Numbered from the stretch's first letter, positions 1 to 14,094 are shown. The stretch: 64,000 nt of DNA from Wurfbainia villosa (GCA_025175895.1 CM046004.1:1674001-1738000), one strand, 5' to 3'. The notes: generated by a model from the sequence alone, not told the origin. A program made the numbers and translations.

Positions 1-1312
1 CAAGTATCTTCAGAAGGTTGCAAAGGTATAATAAAAACATCATTGCAAATTCTGTTCCTCCCAAGTAAATGTACCCTCTTAGTTAGGAAATAAAGTTTGT
101 CGCTTTATTTAATCAAAGGTTTACTTTGGAATCTGACCACATTTTGCTCAGATTACATTTTTAAGATTATTTATGAAAATTTATTTTCCAACGAGTTTAT
201 TAAGAATGTTTTGAAAAAATTCCAAAGTATTTTTCTTTCTAAAGTATTTCAAAAACATTTATAATATTTTTCAAGGTCTTTTTTGAAAAATTGTTAAAGC
301 ATTTTTTATAATACATTTTTAAAAGACATTTCAAATAGTTTGAACATTTATTAAAAATATTTTTCAAAGTATTTTTGAAAATATTTTTCAAAAGGATTTT
401 AAAAATATTTCATAAATAGTTTTGAAAACTCCCTTTAGAGAAGCATGTTGAAAGTTCCCTTCGAGCATTTTAAAACCTTCCCCTTTTTCTTTTACTAAAA
501 GGAAAAAAAAAAATACTGCACGAACTTGCTTATTTGTGATCCTACTCATCTGCTTAAACTAATATTTCATGTTCCATAAATACTAAGAGGTCTCTACATT
601 TCTTAAGCACTCTCCATATAAAGATTCATTGCCGCAAAACAATCGCAACTTTTTGCATAGCTGGATTGAAGTTGAGAAACGCAAAGAAATGTATCAACAA
701 TCAAAGCTTTATCTAATAAATAAAGTCAGTTAAAAGGAAACAAAAATGTAAAATTATAAAAAGAAGCTGTACTTGGGCGTGCATGTAAGACTCGGTGATC
801 GTTCATTATTAATTGAAGAGGACACATTCACATTTAATTTCTTATAATTTCATGGCACAATATCTTTGGCGACTCGATGAATACCAAACAATTAACATGA
901 GACTTGCAGCTCGACTGGAATGCCAACTTGCACTTAGAATGAAAGATCATACCTGCCAACTCCATACATTCGTTTGTATGAATAAAAAAAGTACTTTGTA
1001 TGAAAGCGAAATAGTTCAAGAGGAATAGTGATATGGTGGATCAAAAAAGGACTATTAACGAGGGTATAGTTCAGTTCGTTGCTAAATCTGCTCAAGGAAG
1101 AGGCGTTAAATTAAAGCCCTTCTCAAATAAGAGGTGTCAGAAACAAACATTATTCATCATGGCCCAAGAACAAGCTAAAATCACTCAAGTATTTGACGAA
1201 AAGAAATAATTAATCACAACAAATGACTCAGTTTTCTCAACCAGGAGCCATAATACTACTGCATGTTCATGGATGCTTTCTCTACTGAGAATTATTTATG
1301 AACTTCGGATAA

Positions 1313-1351
<39 letters not shown>

Positions 1352-1694
1352 ATCATTTGGTTGTACAACAAAGGATAAAAAACCTAGAAAGTCAGACAAT
1401 GGGATATCGGAATCATGTCGATTCTACAATTAGAATCATGTCAACGTATCACACTGGCAGACAAAAGGATAATCGAATTTTCCTTCTTTGCTTCTTTAAT
1501 TGATCGGCTTTAAGAAAAACTAGCAATTTCAACTCGCATGTCAAATCTTCACCAAAAATAAAGTACGAGGGCAAAAAAGTGTAAACATAGTGATGCCCAA
1601 GCGTAAACCAGACGACTCTAAACCACGAAGGCCTTCCATTTAGAAGCAATGGGCGTAATTGGCATCTATGGCTTATATCCAAATAATAAACATG
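1..1694. other. AT-rich intergenic region
   Basis: No gene is recognised here. The first 480 bases are rich in short repeated AAATATTTTTCAAA-like words, as in degenerate low-complexity plant DNA. The stretch next to 1695 probably holds the 3' UTR of the minus-strand RING gene. Short open frames show no family signature. Confidence 0.5.
1319..1348. repeat. (GA)n microsatellite
   Basis: An uninterrupted run of about 15 GA units seen directly in the sequence. It lies about 350 bases downstream of the SIS3-like stop codon and is a candidate polymorphic marker. Confidence 0.95.
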
Positions 1695-4600
1695 TTATTC
1701 GTTGTCATGAGCTCGGTTAGCAACATTGTAGGACACCACAGGGACAATTATATTAGGCGGCACCTGAGAGACGACCACCTGCACTCCTCCACTCTCAACG
1801 TCAGCAAAGTTGTCGCCTGCACCTGCATTCTCACCGCGCACAGAGCGAAGCAGCTCCTGCAGACGCAGGAGATAGCTCTGGCCAGTAGGCTGCTGCGTCC
1901 GCACATACCGTGAGGCAGTCGCAACCTCGCCCGGCGAAGGGCGTTCCGAATCTGCTTGGAGGTTGGAGAGGGCACTCAGGTCCAGATTGGGAAACACGGA
2001 GCAGCGGCATCTTGGACATTTCACGTTCAGCCGGAGCCATTGGTCGATGCACTCCACGTGGAAGTTGTGAGCGCATGGGAGTCCTCGCACCTGCATAAGT
2101 TTTGCACTCCAAACGTAGATTAACAAAGCGTGCATTTTGACTGATAGTTGTGGAAAGTATGTTTATGAAGCGGGATTAGAAGTGCCTCCTTGGACGTGCA
2201 CAACTGAACTGAATCAAAATTTCCAGTTATGATCCATGTCGAGCATCAGGATGGGTCATCTTAAGCACAGAAAATAACTGTCTCATTACCTCATTTCCAA
2301 CGCAGAATTCTTCAAGACAGATGGGGCATTCACTGCAGTCAGTTGGAACGCCCTTCAATCGAAACTTGGGAAGTTCTTGAATAAGTGCCTCCACGGCCTC
2401 CCTCTACGATACAAAGCAGCATGGAAATGGATGTATAAAAAAAAAGGGGGGGAAAGTTGATGAATATCCAATGATTGAGGTCAATAAAACATTTGTAAAT
2501 ATTACAAAAGGAGTCCACCAGCTTAACTGTTTAGATCAAGAATATGAGCAAGAAATAACAAAGGTTTAATGGAATTTGAAAACTAACAATTTTCCTAAAA
2601 TTTCAGATGAAAGTACCTGGGCTGTCGTTAGATAAAGTCCTGGATGGTATGCAGTATCTTGACCCATTCCACTGAGTTCTTGACCGGCAGCTTCAAATGC
2701 CCAATCAGGTACTCTAATCATGTCAACCAAAACCTGAAGAATCAACGTTGTTACACATGCAATACAAGTGTCATCATATAGGCTAGAAAAAAAGAATTAG
2801 TTCACTCCAATTCCTAAAACATAACTATAAAGCCTAGTGTCAACAAAAACATAGATTTTGATGGCTCATTGTTACAGAAGTAAAAAATGATATTGCAATT
2901 CATTACCAGACAGATAATCAAGTAAATCAACTAAGCTCAACTGTTAATTATTAACACAATGGCAGGAGCTTTCTTTGCTCAGATTATTGTCATTATGAAC
3001 ATAATCATTTTTTACATTGTACAACAAATTTCAAGTTTAATTTTAGTATATTTAATTAAAAAATAATCAAGGTAAACAATGATTTCGGAAAAATATGAAA
3101 TATGATAATGCTTCATTATTCATTCTCGGTCAAAACAACAAGAGAGCATTGTAAGCAAAAATGGACCTGAAAGGCGTTGCACACCATACAAGAGTATGAT
3201 AAGTGGAGTTAGCAACCAAAACAATCTATCAACAAAAAGTAGCACAAGAAATTAGTAGTTCTAAATTTCTAATATCTTTGGAAAAGAAAACAAGTTGGGT
3301 TCCTTAGAAGGGTATTTAAGGTGCTTTGGGATATCATCAAAGGATCTCACCCCATATTCGGAGATTGGAATTCCATGTTGAGCTCGCTGTAAGTGGGCTT
3401 GCCTACGTGTCAGCCACTGCAACAAACTTAGATTTACAATATGTTGGAGGGAAGAAAAAAGAATTCTTAAAAATCCTTACACTTTTATCCAATAAATTAA
3501 AACACTACATAAATGACACGATGTGTTCTAGTCCACAATCATTCATTATCACATCATATACACTCTCTGAAACACCAAGCAACAAAATTCTCTTAGACCA
3601 GAGACAAAAGCACAAAGAGATTGCGAGGGAAATTAACATCTGTCCTTAATGGAGACCGCGTCATACTTAATGGAAGAAAAAAAACACATGGAAATCTCAA
3701 AATATTTAGAAGCAAAAGACTGATGATTTAGAATCTGATACTCATGGAAATATTGCCCTTAGGTTATCAATAAAGCTCATCTTGTCATACATAGAAATTA
3801 TCTGCATCAAAAAGGTTGGAAAGTTTGAATTTATTTGCTTCAAGAATCCTCTATTTATAACTTGGCTTCAGCAAACAGTTCCCAAAGGAAATTAAATATA
3901 CTATTCTGAGTGAAAAATATAGCAGTTCTAACTCAGCAAAGAAAGACAGCAGATGCACATACCATTCATGCAACACAAGTCAAGCAGGTAAGTTCACTAA
4001 TATGAATTAAATCATCATAAACCACTAACTGGAATTAGAAAATGAGGTTATGTAGAGACATGCATATACATAGCAAACCTTTCCAGCAGAAATACAAGCT
4101 ATGCAAACTAATCCACAATAACTGAAAAGCAGCCAAATGAGAAAACCCCATTTCTGGCCTTCTTCTGGCAGCTGTAACCATCAAGAACAAAAATGGAGAG
4201 TCCAAATCAGTAGCTGGTGTTCATAGGTTCTGATACTATAGCGGTACAGTTGAACAGTTGAGGGAGAACTTACACAGCTTCTTGCGCTGGTGAACCATAA
4301 TGTGCCAACCACAGTCCAAACCCAAAGAAAAGGATAAAGGAGCAAAACGAGAACAGAAAGAACCACTAGCCTTCCACAAAAGCGAGCATATCTTTGTTCT
4401 GATCCAAGATCTCTAAAATATATCATGCAATATAAAGCATTGAGCATTCACCAAGCATAAAGAATACAATTCATAACTAACACTATCACAAGAAAAAATA
4501 TAACAAGCAGGGTATTTAGCAACACCTAATCAACAATTAACCAAAAAGCCACCGGTGGTGTGAGCATTTGTTGACTTTAAGAATGTGGCCATTCTGAGGC

Positions 4601-7282
4601 CAGTAATATAATCTTTTTATTTATTTAAAATACCAAAATAAAGATGCACTATCTGTAACTACACGTACATAATGGAAAATTACCCAAAAAGACACCTATT
4701 TTCAGTTTTGACCTGAAAAGGCCCCATTTCCATAAACTGCCCAAAAAGGCCCCCTTTTCTCTACCGGAAATGCCCCTCATTTCAGTGCTTTTTTTTTTTT
4801 TCCAGTGGACCTATTTAACGATTCCACCACGTATTTTGTTTAGCAAAACAAACCTCATAGAGAACACCATCTTTCTGGCATTTCCAACAAAAACTTCAAC
4901 CTCTAGCTCTCCAAGGCCCTATTGCAATGACAGAGGTTGAAGCTGCTTGTTTGGAAACAAATTTTGGCAGTGTCTCCTTCACTACCATTGCTCTGCTACA
5001 AAAACCTAAGATACTACAAAAACCTAAGATACCACCAGAAACTACCCTGTTTGTGAGTTGCCTAACAACATTCATAAGGAGAAAGCTTAAGTCATCCTTT
5101 TAAATATAACTATAAGAACAACTAGAGTTACATTAGAGTGTCATTTGCTTTATGATGGATCACAAATATGATTTATTTTTTGAGATGGCTGTCATCTATA
5201 AATTCTATTGGGGCTAAAAAAAACATTCATACAATAGAAGTTCGTAAATAATTCAACAATGTATGTTTTAATTTCTACATCCTACTTCATCGGGATGAAA
5301 CAATTACAGATGAAGTATTGTCATAGTTATAGAGAATTGAAAACCTGCATACATCTAGATTGACATCTACCTCAACTGCCAAAGAGGTTTCAAAAAGAAA
5401 TACAGTGACTATTTTGAATTCACAGTCAACTGAGAGTGAAACTCAAAGTGAATGACAATGTCAAATAAATAGAAGGTGATGAACAACTTCCAGCTGAGAT
5501 TTTTTGTTTATGAACACACTGGAAAGTCAACAAAACACATAAATATCTTATCAGCTTCCTAATGTAAACTCTACTAAGACTTCAGCAATCAATAGTAGTT
5601 CTATGAATGATGGTCAACCATCCTCCTGTTTTTTGTGAATCCTGATTTACAAGCATTGATTGTTGACCTAAACAGGCAATTGTGTCAGAATAAGGATATA
5701 ACTAGGCCTCAACTAGCCATCGACATATGTGATAATTAGAACCGGTACATGAAATTATACTAGGGAGGTTATGAATTCAGAGTCACAGAAGACTGCCAAA
5801 ACACATAATGATCCCAGCTTCTCTCTTCAACATTTGATTGATATAAATGTGAAAATAAATGATAGCACACAGTGATGAAGATATGCTTCAATCAATTGGG
5901 AGTGAGATTGTTAAAGAGAAGAACGTCAAAGACCCAATGGCCATGGAATACTCAACATTTGGTAGAAGATGTACTAGAGGATAGTTTTGAGTTGGAGGCA
6001 AGTATGTATGGAAGAGTATAAACAATGAAAGGCAACCAGGTGATGATATTTTAGCTAACTGAATTCCATATGAAGATGATGGTTCCCAACAAGATGAATT
6101 ATTCGTTGGTTAGGTAAGTTGGCTTAGTTAACAATACTTTGCAATCTATGTCAAGAGCTATGATATGGCCAAAAATGTAAACAATAGTATTCTGTGTCTA
6201 GAGCTATGTTGTGGTCAAGCATGGTTCAGTATCTTATGGGACACCACTGATTCTCATTCTTTTGTCCATCTAATGCATCACTTGGAGAAATCTACTGTAT
6301 GACATTCTTCTCAAAAAGAATAGCCATTATACCTCGTCCACATCTCTCCTACTCAATAAATATCTGACATTCTTCTTGGATCTAAGTTTACTGTATGACT
6401 AAACAAAGGACAAAATTCATATCTAGGACACTAAAACTAGACTTCAGTAGGGAAAGATAGGCTTTTGAAATGCAACAAACAATCTTATAGTAATTTCTCC
6501 TGATGTTAGGCTATAGGACAATGCATTGTGTGACAATATGCTAAAATGCCCAAAACAATGGTTTTGCCAAATCACTTTATGCCGATGCAACTATCTAATG
6601 GAAAAAAGAATCATAATTCTAGCAAAACAAAATTAGGGACCTTTTTAGGTCATTTAGCCTAAAATAATTTTAAATATTGATATAATTCTTTAAAAACTAC
6701 TGAAAACTACATCACTTGAAGAAAGATGATCACCATATTTACACAAAAGAAAAAGCTAAGTTGTTGGATGATAAAGTTGTGGTACTTACAAACCCATTCC
6801 AGCTGCAAGCCCGTTATCCACGAACATTAGCAGTCGAAATATGAAAACAGTGGTATAGTCAACCTGAAATCAGATGTCATCTTGAGCTCGCTCAAAAAAA
6901 TCAGTAGTTCTCTCAACGTTACAAACGCCAATGTTGTTTACTACTCACCACAATCCATATGTGCAAGGGATGCGTGCATAGATGGTACCGCTTCCAGTTG
7001 ATAGACACAATAATTCTAACAAAACCTCGTCAAGAAAGATCAAAACCCTCCTAATCCAACCAACCAATAGAAGAACAAATAAAAACTTAAAATTCAAGGA
7101 CTAAGTCACCCGATCAAGGCCCAAGGATACATGCTCGTAGCCAACATGGACAAGAAGAATCCGTCGTACCTGCGAGCAATTAAAGCAAGGAGTATTCCAA
7201 CACCCAAAAATAGCAGCACAGTTCTTCGACGGAAATAATGAAATTCAACTCACCACTTGAAATCGACGCCCCGCATCGCCAT
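1695..7282 (-). CDS. SIS3: SIS3-like RING-H2 E3 ubiquitin ligase, 10 exons
   Basis: Coding exons (minus): 7282-7254, 7169-7131, 7015-6949, 6863-6790, 4412-4274, 4171-4079, 3416-3351, 2733-2617, 2403-2290, 2090-1695. All join in phase with GT-AG borders and give 377 residues, close to about 358 for Arabidopsis SIS3. The product starts MAMRGVDFKWYDGFF. Four hydrophobic segments follow (about residues 16-33, 40-66, 78-112, 122-145). A C3H2C3 RING-H2 lies at residues 234-274: C234, C237, C252, H254, H257, C260, C271, C274. The family ubiquitinates target proteins at membranes; in Arabidopsis SIS3 is a positive regulator of sugar signalling in seedlings. Assignment rests on near-identity of the membrane region and RING to what I recall of SIS3. 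Intron 4 is 2.4 kb. No broken residue is seen. The upstream ATG of two near the start (MAM) is chosen by family alignment. Confidence 0.93.
4413..6789 (-). other. Large intron 4 of the SIS3-like gene
   Basis: This 2.4-kb intron separates the exons for the second and third membrane segments. It holds AT-rich DNA with broken open frames and a gene-like texture around 5.2-6.2 kb that may be a decayed transposon, but I could not assign it to a family. Confidence 0.5.
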
Positions 7283-8314
7283 GGCGCAAACGTCTCATCT
7301 AAAACCCTAGATCCAGTTCAAGAAACGCTTCCAATCCTCCATTCCAATCCCCAAAAATAAAAACCAAGAGAGCAACGGGAATTTCTCCCACGTTTCTGTG
7401 GGATCGAGAGGCGAGGCACAAAGGATTCGATTAACCGATACCGGAAGAAAACAGAGATAATATTCAGATCGAAGCCCGGCGAAACCACAGTAAAAGTGTG
7501 CCACTAAAGAGGAATTGACACGAGTTGAGGCGATGAAGGGGAGTGCGACATCGTCGCGACCGGACGGTGGCTTCGGCCTTTAATTGGTGGTGTCGCCGCC
7601 GGGCGAAATTCGTGGATTGGACACTGAACACCGACAGACTACCGAGAAGTAAACTCTGCGGTGGACGTCAACTGGAGCAGCTACTTTGCAAAAGCATTCA
7701 TATGGAATAAACAAAATAATAATAATAATGACGTTTCTGCGTACGGATATTAATGGGCTATATGGGCCCACTCCAATAATGGCCCAGAGAACCGTGAGTC
7801 ATTGGATCCGACCCTAAACAACAATTCGGAATCATCAATTTGATGGTTCAAAAAAAAAATATTGACAATTAACTTTAATTTTTTTTAAATTTTAAAAAGG
7901 TAATTATTTCTTTACTATTTTTTATTTTTTAAAAAGACATTTATGTTATTATTAAATTGTATAATGATTTTTAGTTGAATCTAATCACTCGGAATTAGCA
8001 TAGAATTCGACCAAAAAAGGATTGATTTAAATGTTAGATTAAGAAACACCACATAAACAGAAGTCTCTTTTTGGATCTACTGGTCCGGATCCGAATGAGA
8101 GATCCGAATTCGGTCAAACTCCGCAAGGAAAATATAGACGCCATGGCTCCTGTCTCTCCGCCGTAGTTCTCCTCCTCGTTGCTTCGATCGATCTTGCTCG
8201 CGTCGTCTTCCTCTCGATTCTCTCATTCTTTAGGTTCCTACCCGTTTCCAATTCGTTTTTGGGTCGATCCAGTGCCCTTTGACCGGAGGCGTCGATTTAG
8301 GGTTCGAACAGAAG
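7283..8314. promoter_or_regulatory. Shared promoter region between divergent SIS3-like and DR1 genes
   Basis: The two start codons point away from each other across 1.03 kb, so both 5' UTRs and promoters must lie here. The ends are GC-richer, as in 5' UTRs, and the centre (about 7.85-8.05 kb) is AT-rich. I see no convincing TATA box for either gene, which fits broadly expressed genes. Co-regulation is inference. Confidence 0.6.
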
Positions 8315-11300
8315 ATGGAGCCGATGGACATCTTGGGGAAATCGAAAGAGGACGTCTCGCTGCCGAAATGTTAGTAATATGCTATTTTGTATTTATTTTT
8401 CTATCTGCATGGTGAATTATCGACCTTTTCTATCAATAATCTGGATTTTAGGATTGTTGGTTTTATTTATGCGTTAGGGTTTGGGAGGTGTTCGAAATTG
8501 CCCTAATTGGGCAATGGTTCTTTAGAGAAAGGATAAGCATGAGTTGGTTTGTTGTTTCGTTTTGTGCAACTTTAGGAAGATGAGGGTTTTAGTGCAAATT
8601 TGGAGCTGTGGAGGCTCAAACGTTTTTCTTGGTTTATTTGCGTGATGTCATCAATTTATGTTGAGATACTTTGCGTGGATCGTGTTACCAGGTTTAAATT
8701 TTGGCTTGTAAATTGTGCAAAGTAACTGTGAGATTAGTAAAAGATATGTTAATTGTATTTGCTTTGTTAACTGGATATTTTCTTTTTAATCTTTTATTTT
8801 GTGTGATTTTTTTCTTTGTAACTAGAGTAATGAAGTCCATAGTCAACCATTCGTGATCAATGACTATAGAAGCCCAGTAATGTTGCACATCAAAGATCTG
8901 TCACTTTTATGATAGATTCTGCATAGTAGCTTTTTGGGGAAAACTTTTCCAACTTTATGCTTTTTCTTTCTCTACGATAACATTGAATATTCCAACTGGC
9001 TTAAGGGATATTGAATGTTATAGGAATTATTCAGGCTTCTTGATAAAGGAATTTGTTGAGGTTTTAAGTGCAAACACAACCATCTATATTTCTTATTCAT
9101 GTGAAAACTTTGTAGACTCATATGCGAGTGACTATTAATAATACTCTCATACTTGGTTTCAAAGGACACATATTCCAGTTGGAATCTAGTTTAGTATATG
9201 AAAATGAGTGATGATCCCATTGCAAATGCACCTTGTTCATGATATGTTTCTATTCTTCTTTAGTTGAAGTAACTACTTAATCATGTAAACTTGCTGAATA
9301 TAGTTTGTAGCTAGTTGGAGTGACTTTGAAATTTTTTGCTTGTTTCTTAATGGCTTGTGATAAGGCCTGGTTGTTGTTATTGTTGTTGTTGTTTCTTAAT
9401 GGCTTGTGAATTTTCTTCCTAGTATTTTGAACAGGACCTGGTGCACACCAAACGTATTTACATAGTTGAGTCCTTTGACTAACCAGAGCCCGGTTATGAG
9501 CTGGATTAATTTGGAATTAGAAATGTTTAGGTGTTTATAGTTACGTTGAGTAATTGTAATATATGAGTAGCTTGATTGTTTTCATGAGACACAAATAGAA
9601 GAGTTCCTTGACCAGGCTTGAGGTTTTTCCCCCTTTTTTATTTTGTTCGAAAGAAATTGATGCAGCATGAGTCATTGTGATTGTTGCAGGCACTTTGTTT
9701 AATTTCCTCAAACATTGTAAGTGCCCGTTATTCAATTATTCAAACATGTGCTTCATATGTTTAAGAAAGACTACACACATTATATTTCTGTGGAAATTGG
9801 TGTCTCTTTCTTACAAATGGAATTTGCCTTTCTTTTTTTTTTTTGTCATCTTTTGACTAAATCAATCCTCTTGGATTCTGTTTTCAGTATGATCACTTTG
9901 GTTAAGTATCCTGATCTTGTATTTGGGTTATTTTCAGCCACAATGTTCAAGATTATAAAGGAGATGTTACCACCTGATGTTCGTGTCGCTAGAGATACCC
10001 AAGATCTTCTTGTGGAGTGTTGTGTAGGTATTTGGAATTTTAAATCTAGTTTATTCATTTCTTTGCATTCATGTCACTGCTAATTGTAATCTTTGTCTGT
10101 ATTGTAAAACATAAGAAAGGTGTCTACAAAAACATTGGCACGCTAGTATTTTAAAACTAGCAAAGTGTTGGTGGAAGGGAAGCATTTTATGTTTTTACTG
10201 GGAATATGGGATATATATGGGTGGTAGTTATTAATGACAATAGCAAGTATCAAGAGGATCTGAGTTGGATATTTCTTTGAAACATGAATTTGGAAACAGA
10301 AATTAATATGTTGTGAGTTGCTATGTGAAGTTCAAATGAAGCTAAAGCAATCCATAGACATGCTTGTGGATATTTGAATTTCACATTCTTATTTCCCATA
10401 CCCTTTCACTTTCGACCACCAAGTGCTCGTATGCATTGGCATTTCTTTGTGTTCACAGTTAGTTCTAGTTCTAGCAACTGTATTAGATTGAATGAACATT
10501 TTGAAGAATGGAATCTTGACTACATTATAAATCGGTAAGGTAATAGTTGAGTATTGGCGCTCAAGATCAATAGCAAGCTGTGTAGGGTTCATTTGTCGCT
10601 AACTAAATAATAGGAGCCTTCCCCTACTGATTCGTCAAAGTTTTGCTAATGGTTATATGATTTTCTGTTGACGCTAGCTGTTGTCGACATGTTTTGGTGA
10701 AACATGAACTAAGGGGACAAGAAGTCACTTTTAAACAATTCACCCTCCTATTTTTATGGTGTTGAGTCGCATCGATGGCACTCTTCCTCCTTAATCCTTC
10801 ATCTAGTTGTTACTAAGTGTAAGGTATTTGTATTACAGAAAAAAAAGTTCTCTTTCATTTTTTTTTCCTGATTGATTTGTTTCTGTTTGACTACTTTCTA
10901 AAGGTTGGTTCTCTTTTCATGGTTATTATCAATCATATACTGAGTTTTTACTCTAGGAAAAGAAAGCCATCAAAAAGTAAACCTGACTCATTAAATTGGA
11001 TCTGCTTCGTTAAATTAAGCCAATGTTAATACAAAATGTTTAATACTAGCGAGAAGTGGAGAGGTCAAAGAAGGTGAAATTTAAGGTTTGACGACATAAT
11101 AAAAGAAGATTTGCTACATTGAGACTTAGAGTCAACAACAAGAGTGGAGTTCACAACCAACAATGGGATAAGAACACATGTTGTTGCTTTGACACTTAGT
11201 TGAGGGCTATTAAATAAGCGTTTATCATGACAAAGTCATCTTACTCTTTTAACATCATTGTTGCCTTGCTATTAACAAGGGAATACAATTGATAGGATCT

Positions 11301-13160
11301 GTCCTATTGTGTTGTTCATTTAAATTCTAATGAACTTAAATCAATATGATTTTGTAATTTTTTATCAATGTATGAGATGTTTATTTTCCTAGTGAATCAT
11401 GACAATCTGATTCTGTCAATCATATTGTGCTATAACATATTTCAGGTTGTAAAAGAGTTCAAGTTGGGTAGATATTTTTCTAAAACCAATTCAATATTTT
11501 TTAATTGGATCTTATTATTCATGTTTTGAAATTTAACATAAAGATTCATGTTATGAATCTTAAATTGGCATTCTTGCTGTAATGCCTTAAACACATAACC
11601 TTTCTTCAATCAGGATTCATATTATCAGATGCATTTAACTATGGTTGTTAAATTGACATGTTGCTTTCTTATTCTGTCTGTTTACTGATTTACTTTTTAT
11701 TTCGTATTTTAATTTTCAGAATTTATCAATTTAATTTCTTCTGAGTCCAATGATGTATGTAATCGCAAGGAATGTCGCTTTCTTATTCTGTCTGTTTTAC
11801 TAATTAACTTTTATTTCTTATTTAATTTGCAGAATTTATCAATTTAATTTCTTCAGAGTCCAATGATGTATGTAATCGCGAGGACAGACGGACAATTGCA
11901 CCAGAGCATGTGCTCAAGGCTTTGGAGGTTGTTCATTTTTGTCAGTTTCCACATCTATGTAATTTCTTATTGTCGTTGTGTTTATTTCTAATTTGAATTT
12001 TCCCCACTTCCCTTTTTGACCAGAAAATTTTCTCCATTTTATTCACGAAGCTTCTTAATGGTATATCACTCTTGTGTACAAGGATGACAAGAAATTTCAG
12101 GAAGATATGTACTAATTTTAGTAGTCATCAAAAGCTGCTATGCCAAGTTGGCAGAGATAGGGATAGTTGAGTGTGTGCGCGTGTGCACTAGAATTCAAAT
12201 ATTTTTTCATGTCTTTCTGATCCACTATTCCACTCAATGCAAGCATGCAGATGTAGCGTTTCCGGTAGCACTTGGATTTGTAGATACCAAACTGCAAACA
12301 TGATGTCCACCACATGCTCTTTTCTATCACTAGGCTGTGATATTCTAACCATTTAGATGGATGAGCTACATAGATCTTTTCTCCTTCTTGAGTTTTTGTA
12401 GGAAGTCTCCTTCATTAGACCCACAATTTCATCTCTCTTTTGTCAAGCATACATGTTAATATATCATTAGCCATCCATTTGATGGGTAATTGTGAAGCCA
12501 AATTTTCTGTTGATAGAATTGCATTTCTTTGCTGTTTAGGTGTCTTATTATAGAGATCTGTTTACAATTTTTTTTCCTTCTAGATATTGCAGTTACCCAT
12601 TGAATGCCTGTGCATGCTGCTATGACTATGCTTGATCAAAGTTAAGCACGAAACAATCACGGTTCAATGAGTCTCTTTTAAATGTTAATTTTATGTTGGC
12701 ATATGAGTCCTTTCTTGTAAGTTCAGTTACTGGTGCCGTGCTATCAAACACTTTCAGAAATCCAGCATCTGGCATCTGGAGAGGCTGATTTTAAAGCTAA
12801 ACTCTAGTTATAAACCTACTTATTAAACTGATATTTTCATTGTTTCCTCAATCAGGTTCTTGGCTTTGGCGAGTACATTGAAGAAGTTTATGCTGCATAT
12901 CAACAGCATAAACTGGAAACTCTGGTATGTTATATCAAACCCCTTTTGTACTTGACGATTTACTGCAAAATTATTTACCTGTATCTTCAATGTATGTGGA
13001 GCAGGACTCACCAAAAGGTACTAAATTTGGTGGTATAGAGATGACGGAGGAACAAGCTGCAGCAGAGCAACAGAGGATGTTCGCAGAGGCTCGTGCGAGG
13101 ATGAACAATGGAGTGAGCTCACAAAAGACATCAGAATCCGATCCCACTCTCGAGGGCTAA
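8315..13160 (+). CDS. DR1: DR1 / NC2-beta subunit of TBP-binding repressor, 5 exons
   Basis: Exons: 8315-8369, 9938-10027, 11833-11927, 12856-12924, 13005-13160. They join in phase (GT-AG) and give 154 residues (Arabidopsis homologue about 159). The product begins MEPMDILGKSKEDVSLPK. A histone fold follows from about residue 19 to 100, with the family strings KEMLPPDVRVARDTQDLL and RRTIAPEHVLKALEVLGFGEY. The C-terminal tail has MTEEQAAAEQQRMFAEARARM. DR1 pairs with the NC2-alpha (DRAP1) histone-fold protein, binds TBP on the TATA box and blocks TFIIA/TFIIB entry in the nucleus. The start is fixed by family identity and lies at the 5' end of a GC-rich exon. Exon 3 has a partial tandem copy just upstream (11663-11770). 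Family assignment is very secure. Confidence 0.95.
11663..11770 (+). repeat. Partial tandem duplicate of DR1 intron 2 end and exon 3 start
   Basis: Bases 11663-11770 are repeated, slightly diverged, at 11777-11883. Each copy has the same intron tail with a polypyrimidine run and an AG acceptor (11718-11719 in the upstream copy, 11831-11832 in the real one). Each then gives the first 51 or so bases of exon 3, read as EFINLISSESNDVCNR. The upstream copy stops after 17 codons without a good GT donor, so it is best called a pseudo-exon with an intact-looking decoy acceptor. Confidence 0.92.
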
Positions 13161-14094
13161 TCAAGTCATACTTGAAGGATTATGTAAAGCATCCTTAAAA
13201 GTGGCACAATTTGAGCTATTTGCAGTCTGACTCCAGTTTGTATAACTGGTTTACTATGACAGAATCATCTGATATGTAGCAGTATAGTTTTAAAAATCAG
13301 AATATTCTTCTCATTTCTTATGTGTGTCAACCAACGAAAGAGAGTCTTGGGACAACATTAAAATTGCTGCCGTACAATCTAATGCAGATAAGATCGCATA
13401 TGATAGATTCTTTTTACGGATGTATTTTTTTTCCTGGTGTGCATCAATGACTCTTCAAATTTGGTTGGTTGAGCTGCAAAAGTTGTGATGGTCTCAGTTA
13501 TCGCAATTCAACCCAGGCCCTGGCGTAATTCTAGTTACTCGACGGGCCCTCACTGAATGTCCTGCAACCTCAAGTAAATTAGTGAAGGAAGCATAACTGG
13601 CCATATTACAAAACTGAAACATAATATATCACTTCCAAGTTTTCAACTTGTGGAAATATTCAGTTCATTTCATTTCAGCGGTCAAATCACTGTCCCATTA
13701 AAGGACAGGTACAAATTACCAATATCAAAAGGCTAAGCATACCACTCAATTGCTGATAATTTCAATCGCTCACCAGTCAGCGTCCAGTTCTAAATGAAAA
13801 ACAAGTCTTTGGGTCAGGATTGCAGGTACAACTGTTTCTTGCCTGGTTCAGTAGAACAAATATTTTTTTGCCAATAAATGAGAAATAAATAAAATATTTT
13901 CTAACAGACAAGAAACAACAGTTATTCCATGCATGTTCAGTAAGACAGAAACACCAAAATCCATTACCTTCTGGGTTCCCAGATCAAAACTTGCAACAAA
14001 CACATATCCAAATATGCTGAAGCGAAAGGACTTCTAACATCCAATTAATTTCAGAAAACTAGGCATGCACAGCATAATAAGGTTATTTCGACCA

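Noticed and set aside
5100..6300. Transposase gene in SIS3 intron 4
   Set aside because: The texture hints at decayed coding DNA, but no frame or motif could be matched to a transposase family.
11720..11770. Upstream exon 3 copy of DR1 as a mutually exclusive exon
   Set aside because: It covers only the first 17 codons and lacks a usable donor, so it cannot replace the true exon.
12118..12330. Minus-strand frames within DR1 introns
   Set aside because: Intronic, without motifs or splice support.
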